NCBI GenBank assembly: GCA_001600175.1
Contig: BCJC01000002.1
Coordinates: 1,455,861 to 1,519,860 of the forward strand
DNA: 64,000 nucleotides
Reading direction: 5' to 3'
Source of the DNA: Erythrobasidium yunnanense
Taxonomy: Eukaryota > Basidiomycota > Cystobasidiomycetes > Erythrobasidiales > Erythrobasidiaceae
In this document: piece after piece, positions 1 to 11,631 of the stretch
How the letters are laid out: every line of letters begins with the position of its first letter
Numbering within the stretch: the first letter of the stretch is position 1
Made by a program: the position numbers and the translations under genes
Notes under the pieces: generated by a model
What the model was told of the DNA's origin: nothing
What the model saw: the letters and a program-made list of their open reading frames with translations, nothing else
Databases searched by the model: none

Positions 1-3000
1 CTTCCAATAGCCCCTTCCGAATAAAGAGCAGGAGCGTGTCCATTCTAGACCGCGTAAACACCAGTCTTCAGGCAGGGGAGTCCCGAATAAGCGGGTTGAG
101 GTGTTGCTCAAATTGATATGTGCATGAGGGGGGATCTGGCGGAATAGCTTAATGAGCGCCTCCCAAGGGATGTAAGGTTGTAAGGTATGTAGAACAGCAG
201 GAGACTGCACGACTAGTGCAGCCAGGAATGTGAGACACGAGGTTAGATAAGGTGAAATTGCTGGATCATCGCCTTCAGGTCGGCATGGCTTCTCGCATCC
301 ATCGATGATCAACGCAGACATAAGCTCCAAAGCTCTCATCAAATCGATAGGCAGGCTGTTCGGCAAGCTTTCTAGAGCCATTTTATCCATGTCTGCAGCG
401 ATAGACTGAGCATCATCTCGAGCATCGGAAGAGCCAAGTCGCTGCCACCCATTATTGACCGAGGTAGTTATAGCCGGGAAGTCATCTTCGCCAATCGTGG
501 TAGATGATTTGGAGGATCTGCCTTTCCCATGCTTATGCCTACCTTGAGGGAGCAGCTTTCTCAGAATACCATCATCTCTTCCGAACTGCATCACAGCTGA
601 GATGGGAAGGACAGCCATCATTATCCACGTAGATTCTTTATCGAGACCATCTGATAGGCTCGCAGTCTTGTTCTCCTTGGTGCAATTACTCTCTTTCTGC
701 TGCACGAGCTTAAAAGTGCTTGCGAGCTTATCTACTAGCCTCGATTGGAGCTCTGGGAAGCTGTCGAGATCTTCGCGAGTGATTAGAAGACCATGAAGAT
801 AGAGGAAAAGACTCTTTGCGCTGGCTTCGGGCTTCGAGCGCTCAAGTTGTATTGCAGAGTAGAAGGGCGCGTTGGCATATTCTTGGGCATCCGGAAATGG
901 ATGAGTTGTGCACAAGCTGAAATAGTGACATCAGTAAGATGATACAATTACGGCTAGCATAATCTCACATACCTTTTCGCCAAGTGATAGCAGCTTCTCA
1001 GATCGTCTCCCCGACTGAGTAGACCTAGGTTATGATGTAATCTACCCGTGCCAGGAGAGTCGATCAGTCCTTTACTGTACCAATCCTTCGCGACATTCTT
1101 CCAGATCTCCACTTCTTCAAGCTCCCAATCGCCCAAAGCTGCGACCCCGATAGAATTGCCAGCGGGCGTTTCCGCCTCTTCTAAATCGTCATCGCGTGTA
1201 CGAGCGATGAATAATCTGCCTTTGGCTGCGGTGCCCTTCTTCGGAAGCTGAATGGTGCCAGGTTTGCTGAGAGTGGATGGCTTGCTTGTAAGATTTGCAG
1301 AGGTAGCAGAAGCAGTAGCCGTAGAGTGATTTTCGGCAGCTTGACTTGCTGATACAGCTGCCAAGCCCATCCTATACCGCGCAATATCACCTAGCTGTTC
1401 GAGCCAAGCGCTATTGAAGCTAGACAGCGATGGTTCTTCCAGAATGTGGGAGTAGAAGTTATAGGCGTAGTATACGAAGTCGTTGAGGCGGTCCATCAAG
1501 GAACCACTGTCCACATCTGCTTGCTCAGCGGTGTGTTCTACTGGCATGCTGCCATCGATGGAGAAATGCAAGGCTTGTCGAAAGCGTTCTAACAGAAGCT
1601 CAAAGCCGTTCGACCAGAGTCTATTGACGATATCATACTTTGTTGGAAGTATATGGAAGGATGTCGGCATATCTGACTGCACACATTGCAGCATGAAGGA
1701 GTGGTATGCTTCTGCGAGTCTGTACAATGCGCGCATGTCAGCAAGATAGGCTTCGGATCAAGTTGCGGTGACCTACTGCATGTGAGCTGCTGCTAGTGTC
1801 ACCCAAAATGCACCATCGAGCTCCTGCTCTTCCTCATCGTCGGAGTAATCTTCAGACTCTTCTGCAGCAGCAGCCACCTTGTCCGCAACCCGATGTTGCT
1901 CTTGAATACCAGCCTCTAGCGAAAGTATCTGTCTATATGCGTACTTCAAGTCTCTGGCCAGAGGGTTCGCGCTCGATATGCTCAGGTCCGTTTCTTCGTC
2001 ATCGAGTAGGAGATCCTTTGCACTACCCCACTTATGCGTCTTATAGTCTGGACTGACTGTACTTGTGCCCGATACGCTGTGCGTTGCGAATGAAGCTACA
2101 CTACCACTGTCTGCAGTACCTTCATGATGGCCTCTATGAAGAAGGTAGCGCATAGATTCATGCTTCCACGCATGAGGAGGGTGAGGCAGCTGGTGTTGCA
2201 TATGCGGAGGAGGACCATGTGGTCTATGGTGCCAACCATGCGGAGGAGGAGGCGGATGATGATGAGGAGGGTGATGATAAGGGTGCGGAGGCGGATGGGG
2301 AGGACCACCAAGCGGCGGGAACATCTCTACATGAGGCGGAGGCGGTAGTGGGTAACCTTGATGCCCACGACCTCCCATATGCCCGAATCCAGCAGGTCCA
2401 GCGAAAGGAGGCCCGGGAGGCGGAGGACCTGGAGGACCACCATGCAGAGGTGGAAAGTGATGGTCAAATGGCGGCGGCGGACCATGTCCAGGGCCATGAC
2501 CATGATGCTTCGGATGATGCCCAGGTCCATGCTTCGGGCCTCCATAATGGTGATGATGATGTATGTGCACGGCGTTCTGTTCTTCAGGCACGGCAGGCTG
2601 TAAAGAGCTGCTGCGAGGTATCACCTGCTCCTCTGCACCCGAAGAAAGTACGATCGCTTCACGAGCCGCAGATACAGGGCTGACCGGGGTTCTGGCATCT
2701 CGCGAGAATAATCGAAGAGAAGGCGTGTCACCTTCTCCAGCCTGACTTACCTCTTGTCTGCTCTGACTTTCCGGTCGACTATCACTACTCAAATCGCGAG
2801 CTTGCTTTCCGCGCGCTCTGCCGTCGTTCTGCTGCCGTCTACTGTCGCCAGCTGGCCCTCCTCTACGTCCATCATTGTCCGTACTTCCATCCCCTGTCTC
2901 TTGTTTTCCTCGCCGATCTCGTCTGTTTCGACCGCCTGTCTTGCCTCGATTAGGCTTCTGCTGCTGGCCAGCAGCCTTGAGATCAATGCCTGTAGCGATG

Positions 3001-3811
3001 ATACCCGGCTGACTCGTCAGAGGTAGTAAACCAGAGCTACCAGGCGAGTCCTCATGCTGTTTAGGCGCCTCGCGTGTATCGGGAGTAGTGACCCGCTTGA
3101 TTGGTTCCGTTGGAGCAGTTGTCGGCGCCTTTGGTGCTATTCGAGCATCGAAGAGTTTGGGACGCTCTGCGCCAGTAGATCGGGCAGGTGGACCTCTGTC
3201 AAAATCGGCATCATACGATTGCCGGGCTGGTCCAGCACCTCGACCTGGCGAGGCTTCTTGGGTTCGCAGCAGTCCAGGGTTCCTTGAATTTGCATCAAAA
3301 CCACCTCTGGGTGCACCACGTCCTCTTCCAGTGCCTTCAGCGCCGAGGAAATGGCCTCTTCCTCTACCTCCTCTTCCTCGGCTTCCGGAATCTTGGTGCA
3401 CACTGTCTCCTCGTCCGCGGCCACCTCTTCCTCTGCTGGCTCCACCTTGTGCAAAGCCGCGACCATCACGCTCGTTGATATTCCTCTCTATCAACCGAGG
3501 GCTTGTCTCGCTTGCGCTAGATTGAGAGAGACCATTATAGTTACTGAGACTATTAGTATTGTTATTGTTATGCGATACGGTGGAAGAAGTGCTGTATACC
3601 CAGCATCAGGATATAGATTCTCTCGTTCGAAAGTGCATGAGACGACGGACCCGTGATTCCGCTGATGAAAAGCTAGGAAAGCATCTTGGACTGGATTGAC
3701 GGTACTGTTCACGTTATTGGAAGCAGAAGAAGCGCCATAGCCAGCCATAGACGACGGGTTTCTCAGCCTATGCGGCGACGGTGCTTGCTGCGCGAGAGGC
3801 TGCCTGTCCAT
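1..3811 (-). CDS. SMG7: SMG7/EST1-like protein, C-terminus beyond the left edge
   Basis: Exons (complement): 3600-3811, 1777-3543, 973-1719, <1-916; introns of 56-57 nt. The protein starts with a Ser/Asn-rich segment. An RGG/RG-rich region follows at about residues 100-150, then a His/Pro/Gly-rich low-complexity region at about 400-545. From about residue 594 it has the helical SMG5/6/7-EST1 fold: LARDLKYAYRQILSLE is the first helix of the 14-3-3-like domain. The following exon carries the EST1 RNA/DNA-binding signature (WYSKGLIDSPGTGRLHHNL), and the last visible exon has the family motif LPEDWCLRGLEW near the left edge. Family members act in nonsense-mediated decay (SMG7) or telomerase recruitment (Est1); the sequence cannot separate these roles. 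Any C-terminal PIN domain would lie outside the window. The RGG and His/Pro extension is not typical of the family. Confidence 0.85.
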
Positions 3812-4123
3812 CGTAGATCCATTTGGTTGATGTAGGGGCTAGTCAACGTGGGATCGCTTCCAAGGCTGGATGTCTTGCAGAGTGTCAAGCATGTACTGGT
3901 CCGGTCTTCTGAACGGGATGGTTTTGGGCCAAGAATCGATAAATGCCGTAAAGTGCGAAGTCAAGCGACACCCTGGACAGCAAGTTTGGCTTCGACATCA
4001 TCTTTCATTGGGCTACTGCAACATGGTACCGAGAACACTGAAAGTACATATGCTTTGCAAACCACCCACATGATGCGGCTACCGGGTACGAACGATAGAT
4101 CATGCTTATGCTGAGTGCGATTA
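3812..4123. other. intergenic, upstream of SMG7-like gene
   Basis: This 312-bp gap lies between the start of the SMG7-like gene and the 3' end of the aminopeptidase gene, both on the minus strand. I see no coding exon or RNA gene; it should hold the promoter of the first and the terminator of the second. Confidence 0.6.
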
Positions 4124-6602
4124 TTAGACATCAGCTGGCGGCAGTTTGAGGTCCTGGGTGTGGAATGAGCATGTTAGTATATGTGCTGACCTGGGCTGTT
4201 CGGACATTGCTCACCTTGCGAAGCTGGTTTCGGGCGATCTGAGCGGAGACAAATGCGAGCACTCAATCGATTGTTCCGATATAAAGGCACTGATGAGCGG
4301 TCTTACTGGATGGTAGAAAGCCTCGTTGGCGAGGAAAGTCTTGACAGCCAACTCTGGATCGCATCTGAAGAGGGCTTTGGTGATCGGGCGGCACATCTGT
4401 AATGACCGGCTCTTTCAGCGAAGTAGGTAGCTCAAGAAGAACAGTCTTACGCACCTTCATTCTTCCCACCGTCACGACCCATTTGGCGGCGCTTGCTTTA
4501 AAGTCCTTTCCATCTCCCTTCAGGGCGACGTTGTACCATCTCAACCTAATCTCCGCATTTGTCGTCTCGTTGAAGCCATAAAGCTCATTCATTTTCTTCA
4601 AATGCTGCTCAGGGAGAGCATCATATTTCGCATCGAGGGTTTCTAGAAAGACGACCGTCTGGTTCGACGAGAAGTCATCCAGGTCATTCTTGTTGAATCC
4701 GCTCATATCTCCTCCATCCTTCGCTGAGGTATTCCATTTCGATGCTAGTGCATACGCCTTGTCTGCTAATGTCGTGTCATACTCCATCTCTACGGGCAAA
4801 GACAGGCCTTCGCCATGCAGCCAGCCTTGCCAGTCTACTTTCTCCAGAGCAGGAATGATGGAAGAAGCTTTTGCGTGGGGGGAGAAATACGAAAAGAGAT
4901 GAGAACGCCAGTCGGAAGTCCCGATAGACTTGCCGCGGAACGTAGAGACATAGTCATGCATGTAAGGTAGAAAAACGTCTAGACCGCCGACGGTGCGCTC
5001 GAGGTGTAGGAGGAGATTCGAGCCTTTGTCATACGGTACGGTCGAGAAGGCGTCTATTTGGAGCTGAGAGATCAGTGTTCGTTGAGAAGGGATGGAGCTG
5101 GAGACGCACCATCTGGATCCTCCCCCAATTCAGCGGGGATGACCAATCTCTGATATTTCCTCAATCCAGCTTTCTCATACTCTTTCAACGAGTCCTGCAA
5201 GCTTTTATGTCCGATGATATACGAGAACCCTCGTCCAGCTTCTCCCTGCATGGCGCGGATGAGTAAGCGCTCGCAATAGGTCGTCCAGCCTTCGTTTAGC
5301 CAGAAGTTGCCCCAGTCTTTACAGCCTACGTTGTTGCCTGGAAAAGAAGCACAAGCGAATCAGCTTTCAGGCTTTGCGTATGTACACTAATAGGCCATTT
5401 TTTTGGCTTACCAAACCATGAATGGGAAAGCTGCGGATATACGATGTTCGGTGAAAGATCTCCCGTGGCAGCTTGTAGGACGTACCTCGTGTGCTACTAC
5501 ATCGACTAGAGATCTGTCTCCTGCCAGCAGAGTCGGCGTGAGGAATGTAAGGCTAGCAGAGAAGAAGAACAAAGCACAAAGAGAGTAAGTATCAGCATGC
5601 CGTCTTCATCTCAGCTAATGTGGGCGTCCCACTTCGAGTTCTCCATCCCACCGAAGGGAAAGCTATTTGGCAATATGAGTACATCATAGTCACCAAACTC
5701 GTATTCCGGCAGCATCTTCTCCGCCTGAATCATGAATTTCTCCATATCTTCCTCAAACTCCCACACTGCTTTGGGGAGCGTCACTGGATCTGCCCATACC
5801 CCTGTCCGCTTGCCTACTCGCTTATAGGCTACTTCGCCAGCTGCGATTGCAATTAAGTACGAGGGGATGGGGACGGGCTGCTTGTAGGTGTAAGTAATCG
5901 GGGAGGAGGAGTCGATGATGGGACTATCTTCGGCTGGTGGTGATATGCGCAAGGCGGAAAGAAGGACGGGGAGGGATGACTTGACGGATGCGGAGTCTGG
6001 TAGTATACATATATTTAGCGGCCTACTCTATGATGAGAGAAGAAGATGGAAGGGACGCACATGTAGCTTTCACGGCGGGTGTGTCCATGCATGGCAGCAT
6101 GCTTCTGGCGTGGATAGCCTGACATTGCGAGTATCTGCGACACTAACAGCATCAGCTGGCTTCTCACTACTATGAGGGAGCACCCGCCCGCTTACAAGAA
6201 CGGGTATTTGCCGGTCGCGGTCTGGTGGGCTTCCAACCATCCTATAGCTGTACATTTCTCAGTAGTCGCGTATTCGATCTTGATCTTTGCCGTCTCGTCT
6301 TTCTTCAACTTCTTCTGTAGATGGACATGCACTGCGTTTCCAAGGACGGGATGACGCGGTTTATCAACGTCGAACTTGAGAGCATTGCCGGATTCTCCAT
6401 CGGTGACAGCCGTGATGTTGATGTAGGATGAATCAAAGATGACCTCTTGTACTCCATCATGACGAGCTTTGACGGTGTGCAGCACTGATCCCTCGATGAT
6501 GCGTTGTTTCCAGTCGATACTCCATTCCAAGTGAATGTCAGTCGTCGCTACACTCAGGTAGTTGCTCTGAGAAGCTGGATCAGAGAGCATATCGCTGGTC
6601 AT
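4124..6602 (-). CDS. LTA4H: leukotriene A4 hydrolase-type zinc aminopeptidase (M1 family)
   Basis: Ten exons (complement): 6196-6602, 6061-6134, 5633-5996, 5486-5552, 5412-5430 (19-nt micro-exon), 5110-5337, 4455-5053, 4307-4396, 4215-4238, 4124-4153, giving 633 aa. The order is an N-terminal beta domain, the GGMEN exopeptidase motif (about 276-280), the zinc site HELSH (303-307) with the third ligand Glu 18 residues on in FWLNEG, and the C-terminal helical domain ending HPIARNQLRKDLKLPP. The length matches yeast and human LTA4H-type enzymes, which are cytosolic aminopeptidases with epoxide hydrolase activity. The residue after GGMEN is Ser where Pro is usual; this depends on a GTGGGA donor. 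The start was chosen at MTSDMLSDP because it aligns with the family N-terminus; the 36 codons open upstream do not. It is divergent from RPL39. Confidence 0.9.
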
Positions 6603-7029
6603 CAGGTGCGATGGAATGTGATAGCTTGGATGCGGCAGGAACAGACAAAACAGAACAAGACAATATTGCATGCATGGTTTTCTCGTTGTATAACCTGTCG
6701 TAGCTGACACATGACATGCAGAACATTACTAGCATGTATCCTGCAAGCTGTACGCCCTCCAAGCGTTCTTCCAACGATCCTGCAGCTTTTCCTGCGCAAA
6801 CTCGACCCAAATCTGCCATTTCCTTCGCTCGTTTGCGACAAGTACGAGCTAGAATCTTCTTGTTGTATGCATTTGTTACTGTAGTAGTAGTATCATCCTG
6901 CTCTCTCCTTGTTTCAGCGAAACCAAGCTCCCCTCTGCTTCCTCTCGCCCGACTTCTGCGAATTTTCTTCCGCCCAGCACCGTCTCTTCCCTCCCAACTC
7001 CGGGTCCCTTTCGCAGAGTCAAACAAAAA
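6603..7029. promoter_or_regulatory. shared divergent promoter region, LTA4H / RPL39
   Basis: These 427 bp separate two divergently transcribed starts. The RPL39 side is strongly pyrimidine-rich for about 120 bp before the ATG, as is common for fungal ribosomal protein genes. No convincing coding exon is seen; open frames here lack similarity to anything I recognise. Confidence 0.5.
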
Positions 7030-7540
7030 TGGTGAGGCAGCGTAGCACCACATAATATATACGATGTACATGTACTGACGGTATATGCTCTCTTTCTCCC
7101 TAATCCATTTGCAATCCCGGTCGTCTATCGTCTATGTCTACCAAAATCGATGATACCTACGCATGATGGATACAGCCTGCAAACAAGTCATTCAGAACAA
7201 AGGTCAAGCTCGCGAAAGCAGCAAAGAGCAACAGGTGGGTAGCCGACAACGTTGGAGCATGAGGGAGGGTGCACGGTCGAGCAGGCTCAGGACAGTCCAG
7301 TCAAGGGCGGGCAGAAGCAGAGAGCTGCTCGCAGTAGCCATCAAGAATTCACGCTATGCTGTGGTCATGCTCGACCTGCGCTCCTCCCCTTAGCTCCCCA
7401 AGTGAATCATACCAGGACCTAACGCATGCTCTTCGTTTCTTTCCAGACCCATTCCCCAATGGTTCCGTCTCAAGCCTGAGTGCAAGATGGGATACAACAT
7501 CAAGCGTCGTCACTGGCGCAGAACAAAGCTCAACATCTAA
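7030..7540 (+). CDS. RPL39: 60S ribosomal protein eL39
   Basis: Three exons: 7030-7032 (only the ATG), 7176-7234, 7447-7540, encoding 51 aa. The product begins [18 protein letters not shown] and ends [11 protein letters not shown]. It has the full length of eL39, one of the smallest ribosomal proteins, which lines the lower exit tunnel of the large subunit. The start codon stands alone before a 143-nt intron (GTGAGG...TACAG); the second intron is 212 nt (GTGGGT...TTCCAG). Both are much longer than the 50-60 nt typical of this window, a common feature of fungal ribosomal protein genes. I looked for an intronic snoRNA and found none. It is too small and too split to appear as one open frame but is recognised without doubt from its sequence. 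Confidence 0.96.
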
Positions 7541-8016
7541 ACAAAACACCTCCTTCCCTTTACTTCCCGGATTTCGGCTCTTGCAGCAGATGTTGGATTT
7601 TTTCGGTCGTTCTGTGATGATCATACGAGGGGCGGAGCATGAGTTAGGATAATTGCAGGAGATCGGGTAGCAGCGAAAGATGACGGAAGTCAGGCGTATG
7701 GAGGAGCAAATGCTGGATTGAAGAGCGAGGATTTCTGGAAGGAGGAAGAAAGGATAGGGCAAGAGTATGGAGATTCTGTTCGGAGACTAGCGCAAGACGA
7801 GGCTTCTTCAGTTCAACCAAAAACCTCTACAACCTTTCTTTTCGAAACTTCGGCTTTTGTGCTTCGAGATGTCCGGCAAGCGATCTTCCTACACGACTTT
7901 CATCCATCTATCATTTGCTAGCTGTTGTCTCTCTCGGCAATATTCAGCTCGGCACCTCTCTAACACATGCGCTGCGACGTTCCATGCTGACTACTAAACG
8001 CGCCGTATGGACGAGT
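7541..8016. other. convergent intergenic region RPL39 / ATP11
   Basis: These 476 bp separate two converging genes and should hold both 3' UTRs. A GTGATGA occurs near 7614 but no CTGA box or closing stem follows, so it is not called as a snoRNA. No gene is supported here. Confidence 0.5.
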
Positions 8017-9262
8017 CTATGCTACAATGCTTACTCTACTGACTTTCTCCAAGCTTCTGAGGCTCTGTATCTCACCTATGCTATCCACTAATTTCTGAAC
8101 CTCGAATTTCTCTGGCGTTTCATGGAATGTCCTCAACAACTCTGCTCTTGCCTTATGGTTATCCTGATAGAACTGCTGCAGTCTCAACACTAATAACTGT
8201 CCATCCTGTATGCTCGTAGACACTGAATCTGAAAGATCACCTCGCATCAGAACTATGCCGTGCGATGGGAGGAGGTCGGGATAGTGTGTTAAAATGAGAT
8301 GGGGTTGTGCGAAGGTTTGTTGGGATTGATAGAGCGCCAAAGGAGTGAAGAGGACAGTAGAGGGTCCAGGTACAGGACTGCCTTCGCTCAATGGCGGTAG
8401 GAAGGCCCATTGCTGCGCGTTCACCTATCAGCGCAATTCTCCAAACTCAATTCGTGAGATACGACGCACCATGAAATGTATCTCGGCGCCCTCCCTATCC
8501 ACCCCTTGATCATCCTTGACCTGTCTAGGCAGCGGCACTACAAATTGTGGGTACTGCTTGCCGATCTCTGTCATTTTCATGTAGATGTCCGCGGGTATCA
8601 CAGCGGAGAGCGTGTTTGGCTTCATCTGATGGTACGCATTCCATATCTGCCCAATGGCATCTGCAGATTGAGGGAGGAGTTTCTCCAAGTCTACGATGTC
8701 GTTTAAGGGCTGAAGGGACGGATAGGTCAGCTTACACGAGCGGGTGATGGAGGGAAACGCACCTTGATAGGAGATTTAGAAGAAGACGAAGAAGAAGCAG
8801 AAGAAGGTTTCGTGGAAATTGCAGCTGTGGATGTGGTCGATGTCTCTGCCTTCGCAGGCTTTGATTTCGGCGTGCTTCTGGCAAGGATGTCCTTGACTCT
8901 ATTCTTCAACCTTCCTTCCTGTATGCTCTTCTGCTTTAGTTCATGTACATCATTCAATCCCTGCCTGTATACAATCCGACCATCAGCCATCATGCATCTA
9001 CAAGAGCAATCTCGACGCACTCTTTAGCTTTCTGCTGTAATCGCTCAGCATACTTCTGTTCGTACTTCTCGCGCACAGCAGCTAAGCTTCTCTCGCTCCA
9101 CGCTGGCGTACTGCTCAGTCGTGCATAGTGCTGAGGCTGCTGGAGCACTCTGGCGGCATTGGGTCGCGCAGAATGCAGGGAACGAGCTGGAAGAGGAGAA
9201 AGAAGACAGGTGCATGCTGATTGCTGATGGAATAAGGTGGATGTAATGGCCTTGCGTAGCAT
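8017..9262 (-). CDS. ATP11: mitochondrial F1-ATPase assembly chaperone Atp11
   Basis: Four exons (complement): 9017-9262, 8763-8960, 8470-8709, 8017-8412; 359 aa. The N-terminus is rich in Arg, Ser and Ala without acidic residues (a mitochondrial presequence), followed by a charged helix (REKYEQKYAERLQQKAKE) and GLNDVHELKQK. A Ser/Thr/Lys-rich linker leads to the conserved ATP11 core (IWNAYHQMK, EIHFMQWAF, LTHYPDL, GIVLMRGDL). Atp11 binds free F1 beta subunit in the matrix until alpha subunit is added. The first intron (8961-9016) has the unusual donor GTCGAG, preferred because it gives QKAKEC-GLNDV as in the family and a 56-nt intron. The third intron is taken to end at the distal CAG (8413-8469) because a nearer AG lies too close to the branch point. 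It is divergent from the next gene with only 96 bp between starts. Confidence 0.9.
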
Positions 9263-9358
9263 CGTCGTTTGAAAATAGCCCTTCTTTGCGTTACGCGAAT
9301 CGTCAAGATAGAAGAGGTCTTTACTGACTTGACAGCAAGAGAAGCTACTTCCTCCATC
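9263..9358. promoter_or_regulatory. 96-bp bidirectional promoter ATP11 / unknown gene
   Basis: The two start codons at 9262 (-) and 9359 (+) are only 96 bp apart, so the genes must share promoter DNA or overlap in their 5' leaders. No TATA box was found. Confidence 0.5.
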
Positions 9359-10294
9359 ATGGATCCTAAAAGCATACCTTCTCCTCTACCTGCCTTACTC
9401 CAGCTTCTTCCCTTCATCCTCGCCAAATTTCCCTGTCCTATTCCTGCTTCTCTCCTCTCAGACCCGGTCGTGCAAAGACACTACTACATGTCCTCCCAGC
9501 CTGACACACCTGAATATCTATTCGGATATGGCGCGAATGCTGAAGCAACAGAGAGGCTGCAACAGCTTGCAGCCCAAGGCGTCGAGAACGTAGCTCCGAC
9601 AAACGATATCAAATATACTGCTGCCTATGACGAAGAGAACAGGTTGATTGCAAGGATACTTATTGCTGGATGGACAGGCAGGAAACATGCGCTCTACCTT
9701 TCACTCATGTGGGAGGAAGCTGGTTTATGCGGTAGCAGTGCGAATGCATCGAGCAATGGACAATTAGAGAGCGCATGGAGGTTCTACGATATCAACGCCC
9801 CGGAATACTGTACCGGCGATGCACACATCTGGAAGGATACCATCGCCGAAACGCTCGCCGATGTCGCAAGGGTGCATAGAGCTGCGGCGGCAGAACAAGA
9901 GCAAGGATCAGAAGATGAGGAGGAAGCGGCGGCGAAGTATTGGGCAGGTGTTTCGGACGACGACGATGACGCTGTACCGGTGAAGCCATCACAGAGATTG
10001 GCAATCGATTCGTATAATGACGAGGAGTATTGGGCCGAATACGACAAACGAAAGAGTATGATTGAAGCAGGAGAAGCGAAAGAATCTAGTAATGGCGGTG
10101 TGAACGCGGGTCAAGCTTACAGAAGAAAGTCGGCACCTTCAAAGTGCGGAAATGCAGATGCAGCTACTGCACAAGCTCTGGAGGGCATATGGAATCTGTA
10201 CAGACAGCTCAAGGCAAGCCATCATGAAGATGACGCAGAAAGCAGGGATGCTTTCCTCGAGCTTGCTAGACAGGCTACCCTCGACAGAGACTGA
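9359..10294 (+). CDS. uncharacterised acidic protein
   Basis: A single-exon reading frame of 311 aa starting MDPKSIPSPLPALLQ; an in-frame ATG at 9269 would add 30 residues but lies almost at the ATP11 start. I do not recognise the family. Visible features are a hydrophobic/proline N-terminus, a central segment with conserved-looking aromatics (HALYLSLMWEE, AWRFYD), an acidic stretch (SEDEEEAAAKYW, then a run of Asp at about 230), a YNDEEYWAEYDKRK motif, and a C-terminal helix (LEGIWNLYRQLK). There is no signal peptide or membrane segment. Codon use resembles the neighbours. The position next to ATP11 hints at co-expression only; no function is assigned. Confidence 0.75.
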   Translation: MDPKSIPSPLPALLQLLPFILAKFPCPIPASLLSDPVVQRHYYMSSQPDTPEYLFGYGANAEATERLQQLAAQGVENVAPTNDIKYTAAYDEENRLIARILIAGWTGRKHALYLSLMWEEAGLCGSSANASSNGQLESAWRFYDINAPEYCTGDAHIWKDTIAETLADVARVHRAAAAEQEQGSEDEEEAAAKYWAGVSDDDDDAVPVKPSQRLAIDSYNDEEYWAEYDKRKSMIEAGEAKESSNGGVNAGQAYRRKSAPSKCGNADAATAQALEGIWNLYRQLKASHHEDDAESRDAFLELARQATLDRD

Positions 10295-10583
10295 GCGAAT
10301 AGCAGTCAAAAACTCTTCAAGGTCAGTCACTGTCCCCAACCGGCGATATGGGCTGCAGCTGAAAAGTCCCTTCCTTTGTCTCTGCAGCTGTCGCTTCGCC
10401 GCCGTTCGCACCCTTCAGCGTCCCGTACCATGTCCAACGGCCCCTTGTGCTGCTCCTGTAGTCTAGCACGCTGCTTCACATCCTGCCTCAACCGGCTTGG
10501 TTCGTATCTGGCGATCAGACCACAGGTTCCACACTCAGAAGCACGATTTCCCATCCTTCGTTTGATTACGCGACAAGACAATC

Positions 10584-11204
10584 ATGCAGACGCAGAAGTC
10601 ACAGGCTGGCCCTCGTGATGCACAGTTAAGCAAATTCACGATAGCTTTGGGAAACTTGGTCTGCTCAAGCGACTGTTATCCCGACGCCTACATGGCGTCC
10701 TTCGAGATCACACTTAAAAACGGCCAGAAGCGTGAGAGGACCCTCATGTCTAACGTTTCCGAAAATCCGAACGAATGGACGCCCCGTAACAGATTCCGTC
10801 ACTTTGTATGGCGCGATCCGCGAAATGCCACATTGGCACTATATTTCGGCCCACTAGTTAAGACGGATCCAAGCAAAGTCTGCATCGTGGCTAGGGCAGA
10901 CGGAGAAGGACCTTGGCAGCTCAGACTTAGCGACGCAGAGAAGCAGCGACACTCCGTCCCTAGATCGATACCAAAGAACCAGCCAGCAGCTCAACGACCT
11001 TCTAACAACGCTTTGAACGCTCCTGCTCCCGCACCGCAGCCCATCCAGTCTGGCAACAGACCTCGTGGGGCCAGCGACGTGAATCGATTGAGTCGAAGAT
11101 CTGAGACGGGCATGGAGCAGGCTGCCAGGCGGACGGTTGCTATTAAGAAGCGACCGACAGCTGTTTCCCACCAGTCGGGTTCGAGCGCTCGAGGTCAGAA
11201 GTAG
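10584..11204 (+). CDS. orphan family A, copy 1
   Basis: An intronless frame of 206 aa. It is clearly paralogous to the gene at 11632: shared blocks are KFTIALGNL / KFSVATGNL, SFEITLKNGQKR / SFEVTLPNGEKR, WTPRNRFRHF / WKPRNRLGHI, CIVARADGEGPWQLRL / CVLARADGKGPWDLRL and EQAARR near the C-terminus. The N-terminal 125 residues look like a small beta-rich domain; the C-terminal 80 are basic and Pro/Ser/Arg-rich, probably disordered. There is no signal peptide. I know no family with this signature. Lack of introns contrasts with the multi-exon housekeeping genes around it. Confidence 0.7.
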   Translation: MQTQKSQAGPRDAQLSKFTIALGNLVCSSDCYPDAYMASFEITLKNGQKRERTLMSNVSENPNEWTPRNRFRHFVWRDPRNATLALYFGPLVKTDPSKVCIVARADGEGPWQLRLSDAEKQRHSVPRSIPKNQPAAQRPSNNALNAPAPAPQPIQSGNRPRGASDVNRLSRRSETGMEQAARRTVAIKKRPTAVSHQSGSSARGQK

Positions 11205-11631
11205 CATTGGCGTAGATCAGAGCACAGGAGCAGATCGTACAATACCTGCAGATCGGCTGGACCATCGCTTGCTTTGTATGTTCCGCAAATTCAGCAGGGC
11301 TGTTTAACCGCCCTCAGACCTACTAGATGAACTGTGGCAGGCACTGAGCATTGATTGGCCGTGTCAAGCTGTTAAGGTAGTCATCGTATCGCTGCAATAC
11401 TGACTCGCTTATGGCTGAGGGCATCGCTCACCTTGGTAGCTCTGGAGCGGGTCTGACCCTCCGCCTTGGAGCCTCGCAGCATGGTACCGGTTCTGCCTTT
11501 CTGTTGCCATGCTCAGCATGGCGCTTCATCTCTGGGATCTTTGCTCTGTCCTCCCATCAGACCTCATTCCTCATCCTCAGCGACAAGGCAATTGCACCCC
11601 TTCATTTAGCTAGCAGCACACCAACTGAATC
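11205..11631. other. intergenic between orphan family A copies
   Basis: 427 bp with no supported gene. It should contain the terminator of copy 1 and the promoter of copy 2. Confidence 0.5.

Noticed and set aside
2219-2683. 154-codon plus-strand frame opposite the SMG7-like gene
   Set aside because: It is the antisense of the His/Pro-rich low-complexity exon; the repeats keep several frames open. No start context, domain or splice partner.
7614-7700. GTGATGA downstream of RPL39 as a second box C/D snoRNA
   Set aside because: No CTGA box or closing stem within 150 nt.
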